From Mycolicibacterium rutilum (GTDB lineage: Bacteria; Actinomycetota; Actinomycetes; Mycobacteriales; Mycobacteriaceae), in assembly GCF_900108565.1 (NCBI RefSeq), contig NZ_LT629971.1, positions 62,001 through 126,000 of the forward strand: 64,000 bases of DNA. Direction: 5' to 3'. The notes beneath the pieces are model-generated. The model saw only the letters and a program-made list of their open reading frames with translations, did no database searches and had not been told where the DNA came from. Every line of letters begins with the position of its first letter. The stretch's first letter is position 1. Both the position numbers and the translations under genes were made by a program. This document shows positions 1-10,200 of the stretch, piece by piece.

Positions 1-674
1 CGCGGACCGAACATCACCAGGTGCTTGCGGAACAGCATGCCCATGTTGTCGGGCACCGTGCGGGCGATGTTGATGTTGTGCGTCACGATCAGGATCGTGC
101 AGTCGATCTGCGCGTTGATGTCGATCAGCAGCTGGGACAGGTAGGCCGTACGGACCGGGTCCAGACCGGAGTCGGGCTCGTCGCAGAGGATGATCTGCGG
201 ATCGAGCACCAGCGAGCGGGCCAGGCCGGCACGCTTGCGCATACCACCGGAGATCTCGCCGGGGAACTTGTTCTCGTCACCGGCCAGACCGACCAGTTCG
301 AGCTTCTCCATCACGATCTGGCGGATCTCGGATTCCTTCTTCTTCGTGTGCTCACGAAGCGGGAACGCGGTGTTGTCATACAGGCTCATCGAGCCGAACA
401 GGGCACCGTCCTGGAACATCACGCCGAACAGCGTGCGGATCTCGTAGAGCTCCTTGGCGGTGCACTGGATCACGTCGGTGCCGTCGACGATGATCTTGCC
501 GCGCTCGGGGCGCAGCAGGCCGATCAGCGACTTCAAGAACACGGACTTACCGGTACCGGAGGGGCCGAGCAGAACGCTCACCTCACCCGGCGGCAGGTCG
601 AAGGTAACGTCCTCCCAGATTCGCTGGGGGCCGAAGGACTTCGTCAGTCCTTCAACCTGGATACCAATGCCCAC
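1..674 (-). CDS. mkl: Mce-transport ATPase Mkl/MceG (3' end outside window)
   Basis: ATP-binding subunit that powers Mce lipid importers at the inner membrane. Only the N-terminal 224 codons are visible; the gene runs off the left edge, and the family is usually about 330-360 residues. Seen: Walker A GPSGTGKS at residues 37-44, ABC signature ISGGMRKR near 141-148, Walker B ILCDEPD near 162-168, then a H-loop TH. The GTG start at 674 is preceded by GGAAGGA with good spacing and gives the family N-terminus. In M. tuberculosis mkl is separated from rplL by a TetR gene and a dioxygenase gene; here it follows rplL directly. Confident on family and role. Confidence 0.93.
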   Translation of the reverse strand, partial: MGIGIQVEGLTKSFGPQRIWEDVTFDLPPGEVSVLLGPSGTGKSVFLKSLIGLLRPERGKIIVDGTDVIQCTAKELYEIRTLFGVMFQDGALFGSMSLYDNTAFPLREHTKKKESEIRQIVMEKLELVGLAGDENKFPGEISGGMRKRAGLARSLVLDPQIILCDEPDSGLDPVRTAYLSQLLIDINAQIDCTILIVTHNINIARTVPDNMGMLFRKHLVMFGP

Positions 675-851
675 GCGAGATCCTTCCGCCAATCATTGTC
701 ACAGGCCACACGCCTACCCGCCTGTGGCTTGAGTCACTGTATCTTACGCAGTCAGGCCACGGCACAGGTCTGCGCTCAGATTGTGACCCATCGCAAAAAC
801 GCCGATGGGGCCGACCCATTTGCTGGATCGACCCCACCGGTGTGGTATCGC

Positions 852-866
852 GTCGGCTGAGCCGAC
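852..866 (-). terminator. Short hairpin after rplL
   Basis: A 6-bp inverted repeat (GTCGGC/GCCGAC, 3-nt loop) lies just past the rplL stop. It has no clear T-run, so it is only a weak terminator candidate separating rplJL from mkl. Confidence 0.3.
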
Positions 867-872
867 TCGGTG

Positions 873-1265
873 CTACTTGACGGTCACCGAAGCGCCGGCG
901 GCCTCGAGCTTGGCCTTGGCATCGTCGGCAGCGGCCTTGTCGACCTTCTCGAGCAGCGGCTTGGGAGCGCTGTCGACGAGGTCCTTGGCCTCCTTGAGGC
1001 CCAGGCCGGAGACGATCTCGCGGACGACCTTGATGACGCCGATCTTCTTGTCGCCGGCACCCTCGAGGATGACGTCGAACTCGGACTGCTCCTCGGCGGC
1101 CTCGGCGGGGGCACCACCGGCGGCGGGGCCGGCAGCCGCGACGGCGACCGGAGCAGCGGCGGTGACCTCGAAGGTCTCCTCGAACTTCTTGACGAACTCC
1201 GAGAGCTCCAGCAGCGTCAGTTCCTTGAACGCGTCGAGCAGCTCGTCGGTGGACAGCTTGGCCAT
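873..1265 (-). CDS. rplL: 50S ribosomal protein L7/L12
   Basis: Stalk protein that recruits translation factors to the ribosome. It has 130 residues, normal for the family. Seen: N-terminal dimerisation helices (residues 1-35), an Ala/Pro-rich hinge with [16 protein letters not shown], and the C-terminal factor-binding domain with VKVVREI-type and [11 protein letters not shown] segments. It lies 39 bp after rplJ on the same strand, so the two are co-transcribed as in all mycobacteria. An AAGGA site precedes the ATG. Confidence 0.98.
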   Translation of the reverse strand: MAKLSTDELLDAFKELTLLELSEFVKKFEETFEVTAAAPVAVAAAGPAAGGAPAEAAEEQSEFDVILEGAGDKKIGVIKVVREIVSGLGLKEAKDLVDSAPKPLLEKVDKAAADDAKAKLEAAGASVTVK

Positions 1266-1304
1266 GATGGTCCTTTCCTTACTTACTTCTTGCTAGTCGG
1301 GGGG

Positions 1305-1832
1305 TTAAGCGGCTTCTTCGCCGGCCTTCTTCTCTTGCAGAGCGGCGGCCAGCCGTGCGACCTGCGACGCCGGAGCGTTGAACAGGCCGGCAGCCTTGGA
1401 CAGGTTCGCCTTCATCGCGCCGGCCATCTTGGCCAGCAGCACCTCGCGCGACTCCAGGTCGGCGATCTGCTCGACCTCGGTCACGCTCAGCGGGCGGCCA
1501 TCCATGTAGCCGCCCTTGATGACGAGGGCCTTGTTGTCCTTGGCGAACTTCTTGATCGCCTTGGCGGCGTCGACGGCCTCGCCCTTGACGAACGCGATCG
1601 CGGTGGGACCGACGAACAACTCGTCGAGGCCCTCGATGCCCGCCTCCGCCGCGGCACGCTTGACCAGCGTGTTCTTGGCGACCGTGTAGGTGGCGGAATC
1701 ACCGAGCGAACGGCGAAGGTCCTTGAGGTTGGCCACCGTCAGCCCGCGGTACTCGGTGACAAGCGTCGCCGAGGCCTCCTTGAACTGCTCGGCGATGTCG
1801 GCAACCGCGGTGGCCTTGTCAGCCTTGGCCAT
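1305..1832 (-). CDS. rplJ: 50S ribosomal protein L10
   Basis: Anchors L7/L12 dimers to the ribosome and, in many bacteria, represses its own mRNA. It has 175 residues. Seen: an N-terminal globular domain starting [10 protein letters not shown] with the EYRGLTV segment, and a C-terminal helical L7/L12-binding tail ending in Lys/Glu/Ala-rich sequence. GAGGAGG lies just before the ATG. First gene of the rplJ-rplL unit, with a structured leader upstream. Confidence 0.98.
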   Translation of the reverse strand: MAKADKATAVADIAEQFKEASATLVTEYRGLTVANLKDLRRSLGDSATYTVAKNTLVKRAAAEAGIEGLDELFVGPTAIAFVKGEAVDAAKAIKKFAKDNKALVIKGGYMDGRPLSVTEVEQIADLESREVLLAKMAGAMKANLSKAAGLFNAPASQVARLAAALQEKKAGEEAA

Positions 1833-1859
1833 GCATGCCTCCTCGTGGTGGGTTACCGC

Positions 1860-1990
1860 CGGTCAACCCCGGAAACGACGAACGCCCCGACGCAGACAGG
1901 TCGGGGCGCGCATGCATACTCGCTACTAGCCTCGTCCTCCTGCGTGGGCCGCCCGGGTGATCCGGGACCTTCAACCGATTTCTCGGTGAC
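1860..1990 (-). ncRNA. Candidate L10 leader upstream of rplJ
   Basis: The untranslated stretch before rplJ contains a perfect 9-bp stem (1883-1891 with 1900-1908, 8-nt loop). Rfam-type L10 leaders occupy this position and bind L10(L12)4 for autoregulation. The stem is seen; the rest of the fold and the exact ends are inferred from position. Confidence 0.45.
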
Positions 1991-2060
1991 CGACGGTCTT
2001 CGGTGGAACGCCGTCAAGAATAGCCGACCACCCCACGATCAGCCAAAACGCTCAACCTCG

Positions 2061-3056
2061 TCACGCCTCGGGCGGCTCGGCAGCTTCGTCGGCCGCCGTT
2101 TCGGTGCCAGTTTTGGCGGGCGCATCGACCTCGTCCTCGGCGGGGGTCTCTGTCTCGACCTCCTCGACGACGTCGGCGCCGTCGGTCTCGTCGCTCGGTT
2201 CGTCGACGACGTCGCCGGGTTCGACCCGGTTGCCGTCCGACAGATCCGTGGCTCCGTTCGGAGCGGTGGTCTCCTCTGCATCGTCAGCGACGGGTGCCTC
2301 GGTGGCCTCCGGCTCCACCTCGTCCGGCGTCGACGTGCTGACGGTGACCGTCGCGGCGGGGAGCGAAAACTCGTCGGGCGCGGGCAATGGGTCCGTCACA
2401 TCCGGCGTCGCAACCTCCTGCCGCGCCTGCGGAACCGCTTCCGGCGGAACAAGATCCGCGATGGGCAGCACGACGCCGAACGCGCCGATGAGATCTTGGA
2501 AGTACTCGACCGCGTTGTTGACCCGCAGCGTGACGGCCTGGATCAGGTCGGGAACCAGCCCACCCGGCGTGTCCACGCCGTCGATCACCTCGGCGACCTC
2601 GAGCGCCAAATCAGCGATCAGATTGGGCAGCACCGTCGCCAGCCGGTAGACCGACATCACCACACCGTCGGACGTCCCGAACGGCGGCGGCAACTCGCTT
2701 TCGAACACCCCGAGAACGGGTGCCAGCGCGTCGATGACGGGCCACCCCAACGCGATGTTGAGCGCCAGCACGCCGAGATGGGCGAACTCGCCGGCGGCGA
2801 CGTGGGCCTGGATCAGTTGCGGCAGCGTGCTGCCCGCGAACTCGACGAGCCGCTGCCCGACCTCCGGGAGCGCGGCGATCAGCGCATCGGCGAAGGCGAC
2901 CAGTTCGACATCGGCGGTCACCGTGCGCACCGTCGACACGGCGGCGACGTCGACCGGCGGCTGCGGGGGCATCACCACCAGCGGGCTGAGCGCGATGACG
3001 CCGGCGCTCATCACCGCGAGGCCGGTGGTCAGTCCATTCTGACGAGCGACAGGCAT
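2061..3056 (-). CDS. Secreted acidic protein of unknown function
   Basis: A 331-residue protein I do not recognise. Seen: a hydrophobic N-terminal signal-like segment (residues 12-30), a middle region of amphipathic helices (roughly 45-190) with repeated Leu/Val/Ala heptads, and a long Glu/Asp/Thr/Ala-rich tail (about 215-331) of low complexity. GGAGGAG sits 7 bases before the ATG and fixes the start. Similar secreted proteins with acidic tails are common in mycobacteria and usually unannotated. Divergent from the LuxR gene at 3228. Export is inferred from the signal; no enzymatic motif is visible. Confidence 0.75.
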   Translation of the reverse strand: MPVARQNGLTTGLAVMSAGVIALSPLVVMPPQPPVDVAAVSTVRTVTADVELVAFADALIAALPEVGQRLVEFAGSTLPQLIQAHVAAGEFAHLGVLALNIALGWPVIDALAPVLGVFESELPPPFGTSDGVVMSVYRLATVLPNLIADLALEVAEVIDGVDTPGGLVPDLIQAVTLRVNNAVEYFQDLIGAFGVVLPIADLVPPEAVPQARQEVATPDVTDPLPAPDEFSLPAATVTVSTSTPDEVEPEATEAPVADDAEETTAPNGATDLSDGNRVEPGDVVDEPSDETDGADVVEEVETETPAEDEVDAPAKTGTETAADEAAEPPEA

Positions 3057-3227
3057 GGTGGTCTCCTCCCGATTACGCTTACGCCGCAGGTGGACCCGGT
3101 GGTGTCCACGCTCGCTGGGCTTCAGTGTGCGTGCGCCGCTTCGCCCGCCACATGAGGCGTTCACCTCATTTGTTGACGAGCGGCCTCGTAACCCGTGGCC
3201 CCGGAACACAACCGAGGCGGTGAGTCG

Positions 3228-5827
3228 ATGGCGGTGAGGCCGCGTCTTCTCGAACGTGAGCGCGTGCACGACCGACTCGACCGCCACCGACAGCAGGCAG
3301 CACAGGGCCAGGGCAGCACGGTGTTGCTGCGCGGCGAGGCCGGCGCGGGCAAGACGGCGGTGATCGCCGAGTTCCTCGCCAAACAGCCCGGAGACACGAA
3401 AGTCCTGCAGGGCTGGTGTGACCCGTTGTCCACGCCGCGGCCGCTGGGCCCGCTGATCGACATGCTGACCGGGGTGGCGCCCGAGCACGCCGTGGATCTG
3501 CGTGCCGGCGTCGACGCGGGTGACGTCGAGGCGGTCCACGCGGCGGTGACCGCGGTTCTCGCCAGCGGGCCGACGTGGGTCTGCGTCGTCGAGGACGTCC
3601 ACTGGGCCGACGGCGCGACGCTGGATCTGCTGCGCTACCTCGCGGGCCGCATCGAGTCGTTGCCGGTGTTGCTGGTGGTGTCGTACCGCGACGACGAGGT
3701 CGGCGACCGGCACCCGCTGGCCGTGCTGCTCAACGAGCTCGCAGCCGCCGACCACGTCGCGGTCGAGCCGCTCAGCGAGGCGGCCGTGGCCGAACTGTCC
3801 GCAGGCAGCGGGGTGCACCCGGCAGAACTGCATCGCCTCACCGGCGGCAACCCGTTCTACGTCACCGAGGTGCTGGCCGCCGGACCCGCCGCTCTGCGCG
3901 ACGGCCCGCTGCCGCCGAGCGTGTACGACGCGGTGTGGGGACGGCTTGCCCGGCTGTCCATGGCGGGCCGCCAAACTGCGTATGCTGCAGCGATTTTCGG
4001 TCCGAGGATCGACGTGGCGGTGCTGCGCGCTGTGTGTCCGGCCGCCGTCGACGGGCTGCCGGCCTGCCTGGAGACGGGCGTCCTGGTTGCCGATACCGCG
4101 ACGGTGCATTTCCGCCACGAGCTGGCCCGCCGCGCCACCTACGAACAGATCCCGGCCTTCGAGCGCCGGTCACTGCACCGCCGGGTGCTCGACGCGCTCG
4201 CCGAGTACTCAGACCCGAACATGCTGAACCTGTTGGCTTTTCACGCCGACCAAGCCCGCGACAGCGAGGCGGTCATCCGGTACGGTCCTGACGCCGCCGC
4301 ACGCGCATCCGCGCTGGCTGCCTACGCCGAGGCCGCCGAACTGTTCGCCCTGACGCTGCGTCACGCCGACGCGGTGCCCGACCATCGGCGCGTCGAGTGG
4401 GTCGAACAGCACGCGCTCAACAGCAACCTCGCCGGCCACGGCGAGGCCGCCGCGGGCTCTTTCCGGCAGGCGGCGGACATGCGGCGGGCGCTGGGCGATC
4501 GACTCCGCGAAGGCGACAACCTGAGATGGTTGTCCTACTGGTTGTGGGCGATGGGCCGCACGACCGAGGCCCTCGAGGTCGGTCGCGAGTCGGTCCGCCT
4601 CCTCGAGGATCTCGGCCCGTCGCGGGAATTGGCATGGGCGCTGGTGAACCTGACCGAACTGGCCGCGGTCGGATACGACCCGCAGTGCCCCGACTATTCC
4701 GCGCGCGCCGTCCGCCTCGGCGAACAACTCGGCGACCGCGCGGTGGCGGTGCGGGCGCGCTGCCACGGCACGCTGTCTACGGTGACCCGAACGGGCACGG
4801 GTTGGGAAGTGCTGGAATCGGTTTGGCGTGAGGCCATGGGCGACGACCTCGGCCCAGAGCATGCCGGCATCATCGGCGTGGTGCTGTGCTGGAACGCCGC
4901 TCACCATCACCGCCTCGACGACGCCGATCGCTACATCCGCACCAGTTCGGCCTTCTGCCGCGAACACGACCTGCGGGTGTTCGAGACGTTGACGACGGCG
5001 ACGGCCTCTCTTACGGCGCTGCACCGCGGCGACTGGGTCAACGCGGCGTCGGCGGCCGAAGACGTGCTGACGAAGCCGGCGTTGTCCCCGCTGCACCGCT
5101 ACCTGCCGTTGGTGACCCTGGCGCTGACCCGCGCGCGCCGCGACGACGCCCGCGTGTCCGATCTCCTCGATGAGGCGGTGGCCATCAGCGAGCCCCACGA
5201 CGTGTACCGGCTCGGGTTGGTGTGGGCGGCGCGCGCCGAGGCCGCGTGGCTCGCCGGGGACGACGCGACCGCCCGCGCGGAAGCACTCGGCGGCCTGGCG
5301 GTGTGCACCGAACACACCGACCCCTGGCGCGTCGGGCAGTTGCAGCGCTGGGTGCGGCTCGCCGGCGGAGAGCACGGCATTGCGCCGAGCACCGACGTCA
5401 TCACGCCGTATCGTCATGAGCTGCAGGGTGATTACGCGGCGGCCGCCGCGGAGTGGACTCGGCTCGGGTGTCCTACGACGCGGCGCTGGCCCAACTCGGC
5501 GGTGACGCCGACGCGGTCGCGGCCGCGCTGCAGACGTTCACCGACCTGGGCGCACCTGCAGCGGCCCGCCGCGCCGAGCAGCGGCTCGCCGAGCTCCGCG
5601 GCCGCGCCGACCGGCGCAACAAGGCCACCATCGCCGACCCCCGCGGGTTGACGCGCCGCGAGCACGAGGTCCTCGAACTTCTCGCCGCCGGCCACAGCGA
5701 CGCCGAGATCGCCGCCGCGCTGTACATCAGCCCGAAGACCGCGAACCGGCATGTCGGTTCGATCCTCGCCAAATTGGGCGTCCGCAACCGCACCCAGGCG
5801 GCGGCCCACGCGCGGCTATCCGAGTGA
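3228..5827 (+). pseudogene. LuxR-family AAA regulator, broken by a 1-base frameshift
   Basis: Large ATPase-type transcription regulator (LAL/MalT-like). The first frame (3228-about 5471) carries Walker A GEAGAGKT at residues 36-43, a Walker B-like VVEDVHWAD, and TPR-like helices. The second frame, shifted by -1, carries the C-terminal LuxR helix-turn-helix with [12 protein letters not shown] and [10 protein letters not shown], ending at 5827. The joint is at 5472-5473, where a family-like GCPYDAAL reading would need one extra base after TGTCC. So either a real inactivating deletion or a sequencing error. Without the shift it would be about 866 residues. The first frame alone would end at 5651 without the DNA-binding domain. 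It overlaps the ROK gene tail by 12 bp, convergently. Confidence 0.8.
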
Positions 5828-6739
5828 CGCCGGCGCCGAGAGCACCACGGCCGCAGCGCCGATCAGGCCCGCATCGCCGCCCAGTTCGGCCGGCACCACC
5901 TGCAAGTCGTGCAGGAAACTCAACCCGGCATACCCGTCGAGCGCCTCACGGAGCGGATCGAACAGCAGCGCACCCGCCTTGGCCACCCCGCCGCCGATGA
6001 CGACGCGGTCCAGGTCGCACACCGCGCCGACCGCCGCGATCATCGCCGCCACCGCCGTCGCGCCGCGTCGATACGCCTGCAGCGCAAGCGCATCGCCCGC
6101 GTAAGCGGCATCGGCCAACTCCTTGGCGTCGGCGCCGGCGGGTGCCTGCCACCCGTGCTCGCGGGCCCAGCGCGCCATCCGCGGGCCCGCCGCGATCGTC
6201 TCGACGCAGCCGTGCCCGCCGCACGAGCACCCGTCACCGTCCGGGTCGACCACCACGTGCCCGACGTGTCCCGCGTTACCGGTCCGCCCGTCGTACGGTG
6301 CGCCGTCGAGCACCAGGCCGCCGCCGACCCCGGTCGACACCACCATGCCCAGCAGGAAGTCGGCGCCGCGTCCCGCGCCCCGCCACCGTTCACCCATCGC
6401 CATGCACAGCCCGTCACCGGCCAACCGCGCCGGCGCCCCCACCGTCTCCGAGACGCGGGACACGATCGGAAACCGTTGCCACGTCGTGATGTTGATCGGA
6501 CTGACCGTGCCTGCCGCCAGGTCGATCGGCCCCGCCGACGAGATACCCACCCCGCGCACCCGGCCACCCGCCGCGGCCATCGCCTCGGTGACCAGCGTGT
6601 CCACCACGGCCCAGATCGCTTCGGGGTCGACGGCCGGGGTGGGCAGGGTGGCCCGGTGGACGAGCGTGCCGTCGTCGTCGACGAGGCCGGCGGCGATCTT
6701 CGTGCCGCCGATGTCGAGCGCGAGCGTGGGTGGTGCCAT
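5816..6739 (-). CDS. ROK-family sugar kinase (Rv0650-like)
   Basis: 307-residue ROK protein, probably a glucokinase-type or manno-sugar kinase. Seen: phosphate-1 motif DIGGTK at residues 9-14, the ROK zinc signature [11 protein letters not shown], and an adenosine-binding GGGVAKAG segment. No N-terminal helix-turn-helix, so it is a kinase rather than a ROK repressor. The ATG shares one base with the TGA of the gene before it (TGATG), pointing to translational coupling. It is the last gene of the mannosidase operon, so it plausibly phosphorylates the released hexose. Matches Rv0650 by order and family. Confidence 0.88.
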   Translation of the reverse strand: MAPPTLALDIGGTKIAAGLVDDDGTLVHRATLPTPAVDPEAIWAVVDTLVTEAMAAAGGRVRGVGISSAGPIDLAAGTVSPINITTWQRFPIVSRVSETVGAPARLAGDGLCMAMGERWRGAGRGADFLLGMVVSTGVGGGLVLDGAPYDGRTGNAGHVGHVVVDPDGDGCSCGGHGCVETIAAGPRMARWAREHGWQAPAGADAKELADAAYAGDALALQAYRRGATAVAAMIAAVGAVCDLDRVVIGGGVAKAGALLFDPLREALDGYAGLSFLHDLQVVPAELGGDAGLIGAAAVVLSAPASLG

Positions 6740-7290
6740 CAGTGCCGATGGGTGTTGTCGGGCTGCCGCGGATCGCCCGGATGCTCGTAACCCGGCGCCA
6801 GTTCGACGACGGCCGCGCACCGGGCGTCGAGCCAGAGCCGGAACGCGCGCCGCCGCGCCGCCGCCCGCAGGTGCTCATAGGCCTCGCTGTCGCTGTAGCG
6901 CAGCGGGTTTCGCGACTGGTACGACGCCACCTGCTCGGAGGTCACGTCGACGTCGGCGGTGACGCTCGCGAACACGGCCCGCGCGACCGGGTCGGCCAGC
7001 ACTGACGCGGCGACGCTGCCGATCTCCATCCGCACGGTCAGGTCGGGCAGCAGCTCGTCCTCGGTCGGCGCGCCGTCGGCGGTCAACCCCCGCGCCGAGG
7101 CCTCCGCGGCGACCACCCGTTCGATCACCGCGAGCTGAGTCAGCCAGCGCCGCAACTGGCGTCCCTCGCTGGTGCCGGACCGCGGCAGCGACGACGCCAG
7201 CCGCGACGCCCGCAACTGCTCTTCGCGAGCATCGATCTCGGCGACCGGAACCGCCACCCCGCCCACCGTCGCGGCCACGTCGACGCTCAT
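6739..7290 (-). CDS. SurA-N-like small protein (position of Rv0649, 'fabD2')
   Basis: A 183-residue protein between the mannosidase and the ROK kinase, overlapping both (ATGA at the 5' end, 1 base at the 3' end). By position it corresponds to Rv0649, which carries the name fabD2. I see no acyltransferase GHSxG motif. What is visible looks like the helical core of SurA/PrsA-type chaperones without a rotamase domain: VGGVAVPVAEIDAREE near the N-terminus and a TSEQVASYQSRNPLRY segment followed by long Arg/Ala helices. No signal peptide is seen. Chaperone-like binding is an inference from pattern only. Confidence 0.7.
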   Translation of the reverse strand: MSVDVAATVGGVAVPVAEIDAREEQLRASRLASSLPRSGTSEGRQLRRWLTQLAVIERVVAAEASARGLTADGAPTEDELLPDLTVRMEIGSVAASVLADPVARAVFASVTADVDVTSEQVASYQSRNPLRYSDSEAYEHLRAAARRRAFRLWLDARCAAVVELAPGYEHPGDPRQPDNTHRH

Positions 7291-10200
7291 CGCACCGTCA
7301 CCTTCACCGCCGGCGAGTACACGAGGTGCCCGGCCGCGGCAATGCGGATCAGCGCCCACCACTCCCCGGGTTCCGTCCAGGCCGGCGGCGCGACGTCGAA
7401 CGACAGCGAAACCGTCCCCCGCGCAGGCACTTCCAGACCGCACGCGGCCGGGCCGATCCACTCCCAGGTGCCCCACGGGCTGATCAGGTGTGCCTCGGCC
7501 GCGATGTCGGCGTGCGCGTCGGTGCCGACGGTCACCGTGAGCCGCGCCGACTCACCCGCAGCGACGGCGACGGCGACCGGACCGTCGACCAGGCGCAGCA
7601 GACGGTCGTCCGGCGGCGCATCCACCGCGACCACGCACACGTCCTCGACCACCTGCCGCCACGACGGCGGGATCGGATCGTGCGCACCGGTCAACGCCAT
7701 CTCCGCGCGCACGGGATACAACCCGGGCGCCACCCCGTCCGGCGGGCTCACTTCCACGGCGGCGTCCACGTATTCGCCGGGCGGCAGCATGAACGGCAGC
7801 ACGGCCGGTTCGACGGTCCACCCGTCCGGACACACCATCCGCACCCGACCGTGCAGCACCTCGTCGGTGCAGTCGCTGGCGACCGTGAGCCGCAGGCGCA
7901 CCTGCGAATCCGCGACCACATGCTGCGGGTGCAGGTGCGCGACGGCGGGCAACCCACCCAACGGGGCCGGGCCGCGGTTGTGCAGCCAGTAGCGGGCGTA
8001 CAGCGGCTGCGCCTCCTCGGCGTCGGGCGCGAGCACCTCGTGGTCGGCGTCGATCATCCGCGGCAGGTTCAGCCGGGTCAGCGCGGTCGCGATTTCGTAG
8101 CCGTGCAGTGCCAGTCCGTCGGTCACCAGTTCCTGCACCCGCGGCTGCTCGAGCAGGTCCACCCGCGACGCCGACACGCGCCGCAGTCCCGAGGTGATCG
8201 TCACATCGGTTGCCGCCCCGCATTTTTCGACCAGCCGCATCGCGACGCCGTCGGAGGGGTGCAGCGGCTGGCTGCGGCCCGCGGCCAACGGATTGCCCGC
8301 CGCCTTCAGCGCGCCGAGGTGCACCTTGCCGGCGGGCTCGATCTCCAGCAGCGACCCCCACGACGGCAGGCTGCCGGTGACCGGGCGCCGCTCGGTGACC
8401 GGCAGCAGCGGCCGGGAGAACTCCGCACTGAGCGCCGGGACGCCCGATTGCCGCCAGTCACCGGCGCCGCTGACCAACGCGTACTCGAACGTGTGGGTCC
8501 AGTGCTGCAGCTGGAAGTTTGACCCGTCGGGTGCGGTGCGGCGCGGCGGGTCGATCCAGGTGCCCGACGGCCATCCGGTGCATGACCGCATCAACGACAG
8601 GTGCAGTGTGCCATCGGGTTCGACGGCGAAACCGGGTATCCCGCGGTTGAGCACCGCGACCGTGCGGTCCTCGAACTCGGCGGCCGGGGCCTGCTGCGCG
8701 ACGGCGATCTCGAAGTCGGCCAGGTCGTCGGCCACCGCGGCGACCGCGTCCTCAAGCGCCGCACCCGCGACGATCAACACCGGCAGCGCCCGCACACCGC
8801 GTAGATCCGCGCCCGGCACCCAGACCGCGGACAGCGGCTCCGAAGCCGGCACCCACACCCGGGCCGTGCCGGTGGCCTGCAACTGACGGTGCAGTTCGTC
8901 GGTGTAGGCCTGCCCGGCATCGGCGAGAACCGCTGCGGTGAACGGGTTTTCCGACGGGCCGCCGAGGGCGATCCTCGTGTCGGGCAGGTTCGAGTCGACG
9001 GTCAGGTCGCCGTAGCGCGGGCCCGACGCCGAGCTGCACGTCGCGGTGACCCCGGCGCGGGCCAGCGCCACCATCAGCGGCCGCGCCACCGCCGACGACC
9101 CCACCACCTCGGCCACCGACACCGCACGCGTCGACGCGCCCACCCGGACCCGCACCGCCGACGATAGCCCGAACCACCCGTAGGCCGGATTGTCGAGTGT
9201 CCACGGGTGTTCGGCGGAGTCGACGGCCGCCTCGCCGGCGTGCAGCAGCCCGAAGCCGCGACCGATCACCGCGTCGCCGACCTCGCTGACCGGCAGCGCA
9301 CCCGGGATCGGACAGGGCCACCGCAGCCGCAACAGCCGGTCCTCGCCGGTGAATTCGTCGATGACGGTACGACAGTCGACGCGCGCGACACCGTCCCACA
9401 GCGTCAACGTCTGGGTGTAGCGCAACAGCTCGCCGATGCGGCCCCGCACGACGAGCCGCGACCCGAGCGGCCCGCGGAACGCCTGCACCGACGCCGGCCC
9501 CGATGACGACGCCACCACCGGGCCGCGCGGCAGCAGATGCCACGGCCCCTCGCCGGCCTCCGGATGCGCCGAATACTCGTCGTAGACGGCCAGTTCGTTG
9601 CCGACCCGCCCGTCGGCCAGCAGCTCGCGGCCCGAGGCGACCAACGAGTCGACCGCCCCGCCGCGGGCCGGGTCGACCCGCAACCGGTACCACTCGTTGG
9701 CGATCTCGCAGCCGTCGACGGGTTCCCACGCCGACGACGTGTCCGCGGTCAGCACCCGGTACGACCGCCACCCCACCGACGGCACGTCGCGGGCCAGGAA
9801 GCTCACCGACCGGCCGTCGTGCTCGACGTGGGCGGGCACCTCGGCGCCGTCGGCGTCCATCACCCGCACCGCGCCCGCCGCGTCGGGCATCCGCGCGGTC
9901 ACCACATCGGTCCGTTTGTGCGCCAGCGGATTCCACACGACGACACTGCCGTCGACCGCGCCGGACAGCAACGCCAGCGCGTTGTCTCGGGCGGTGCGGC
10001 CCAGCTCCCAGGCGTCGCGCCAGCCGGTCAGCAGGTCGAGGTACACCTGATCGGATTCCGACCCGGTGATCGCGTCGTGGTGGGCGCCGTAGACCAGTTG
10101 CACCCACGCCTTGGTCAGCGCCGCCTGCGGATAGGTGGCGCCGCCGAGCAGCCCGGCGAATACTGCGAACTTCTCGGCGTCGAGCACCGCGTCCTCGGCG

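Noticed and set aside
870..3155. 761-codon plus-strand open frame over rplL, rplJ and the acidic protein
   Set aside because: Shadow of three well-supported minus-strand genes; Arg/Gly/Leu-rich without family motifs.
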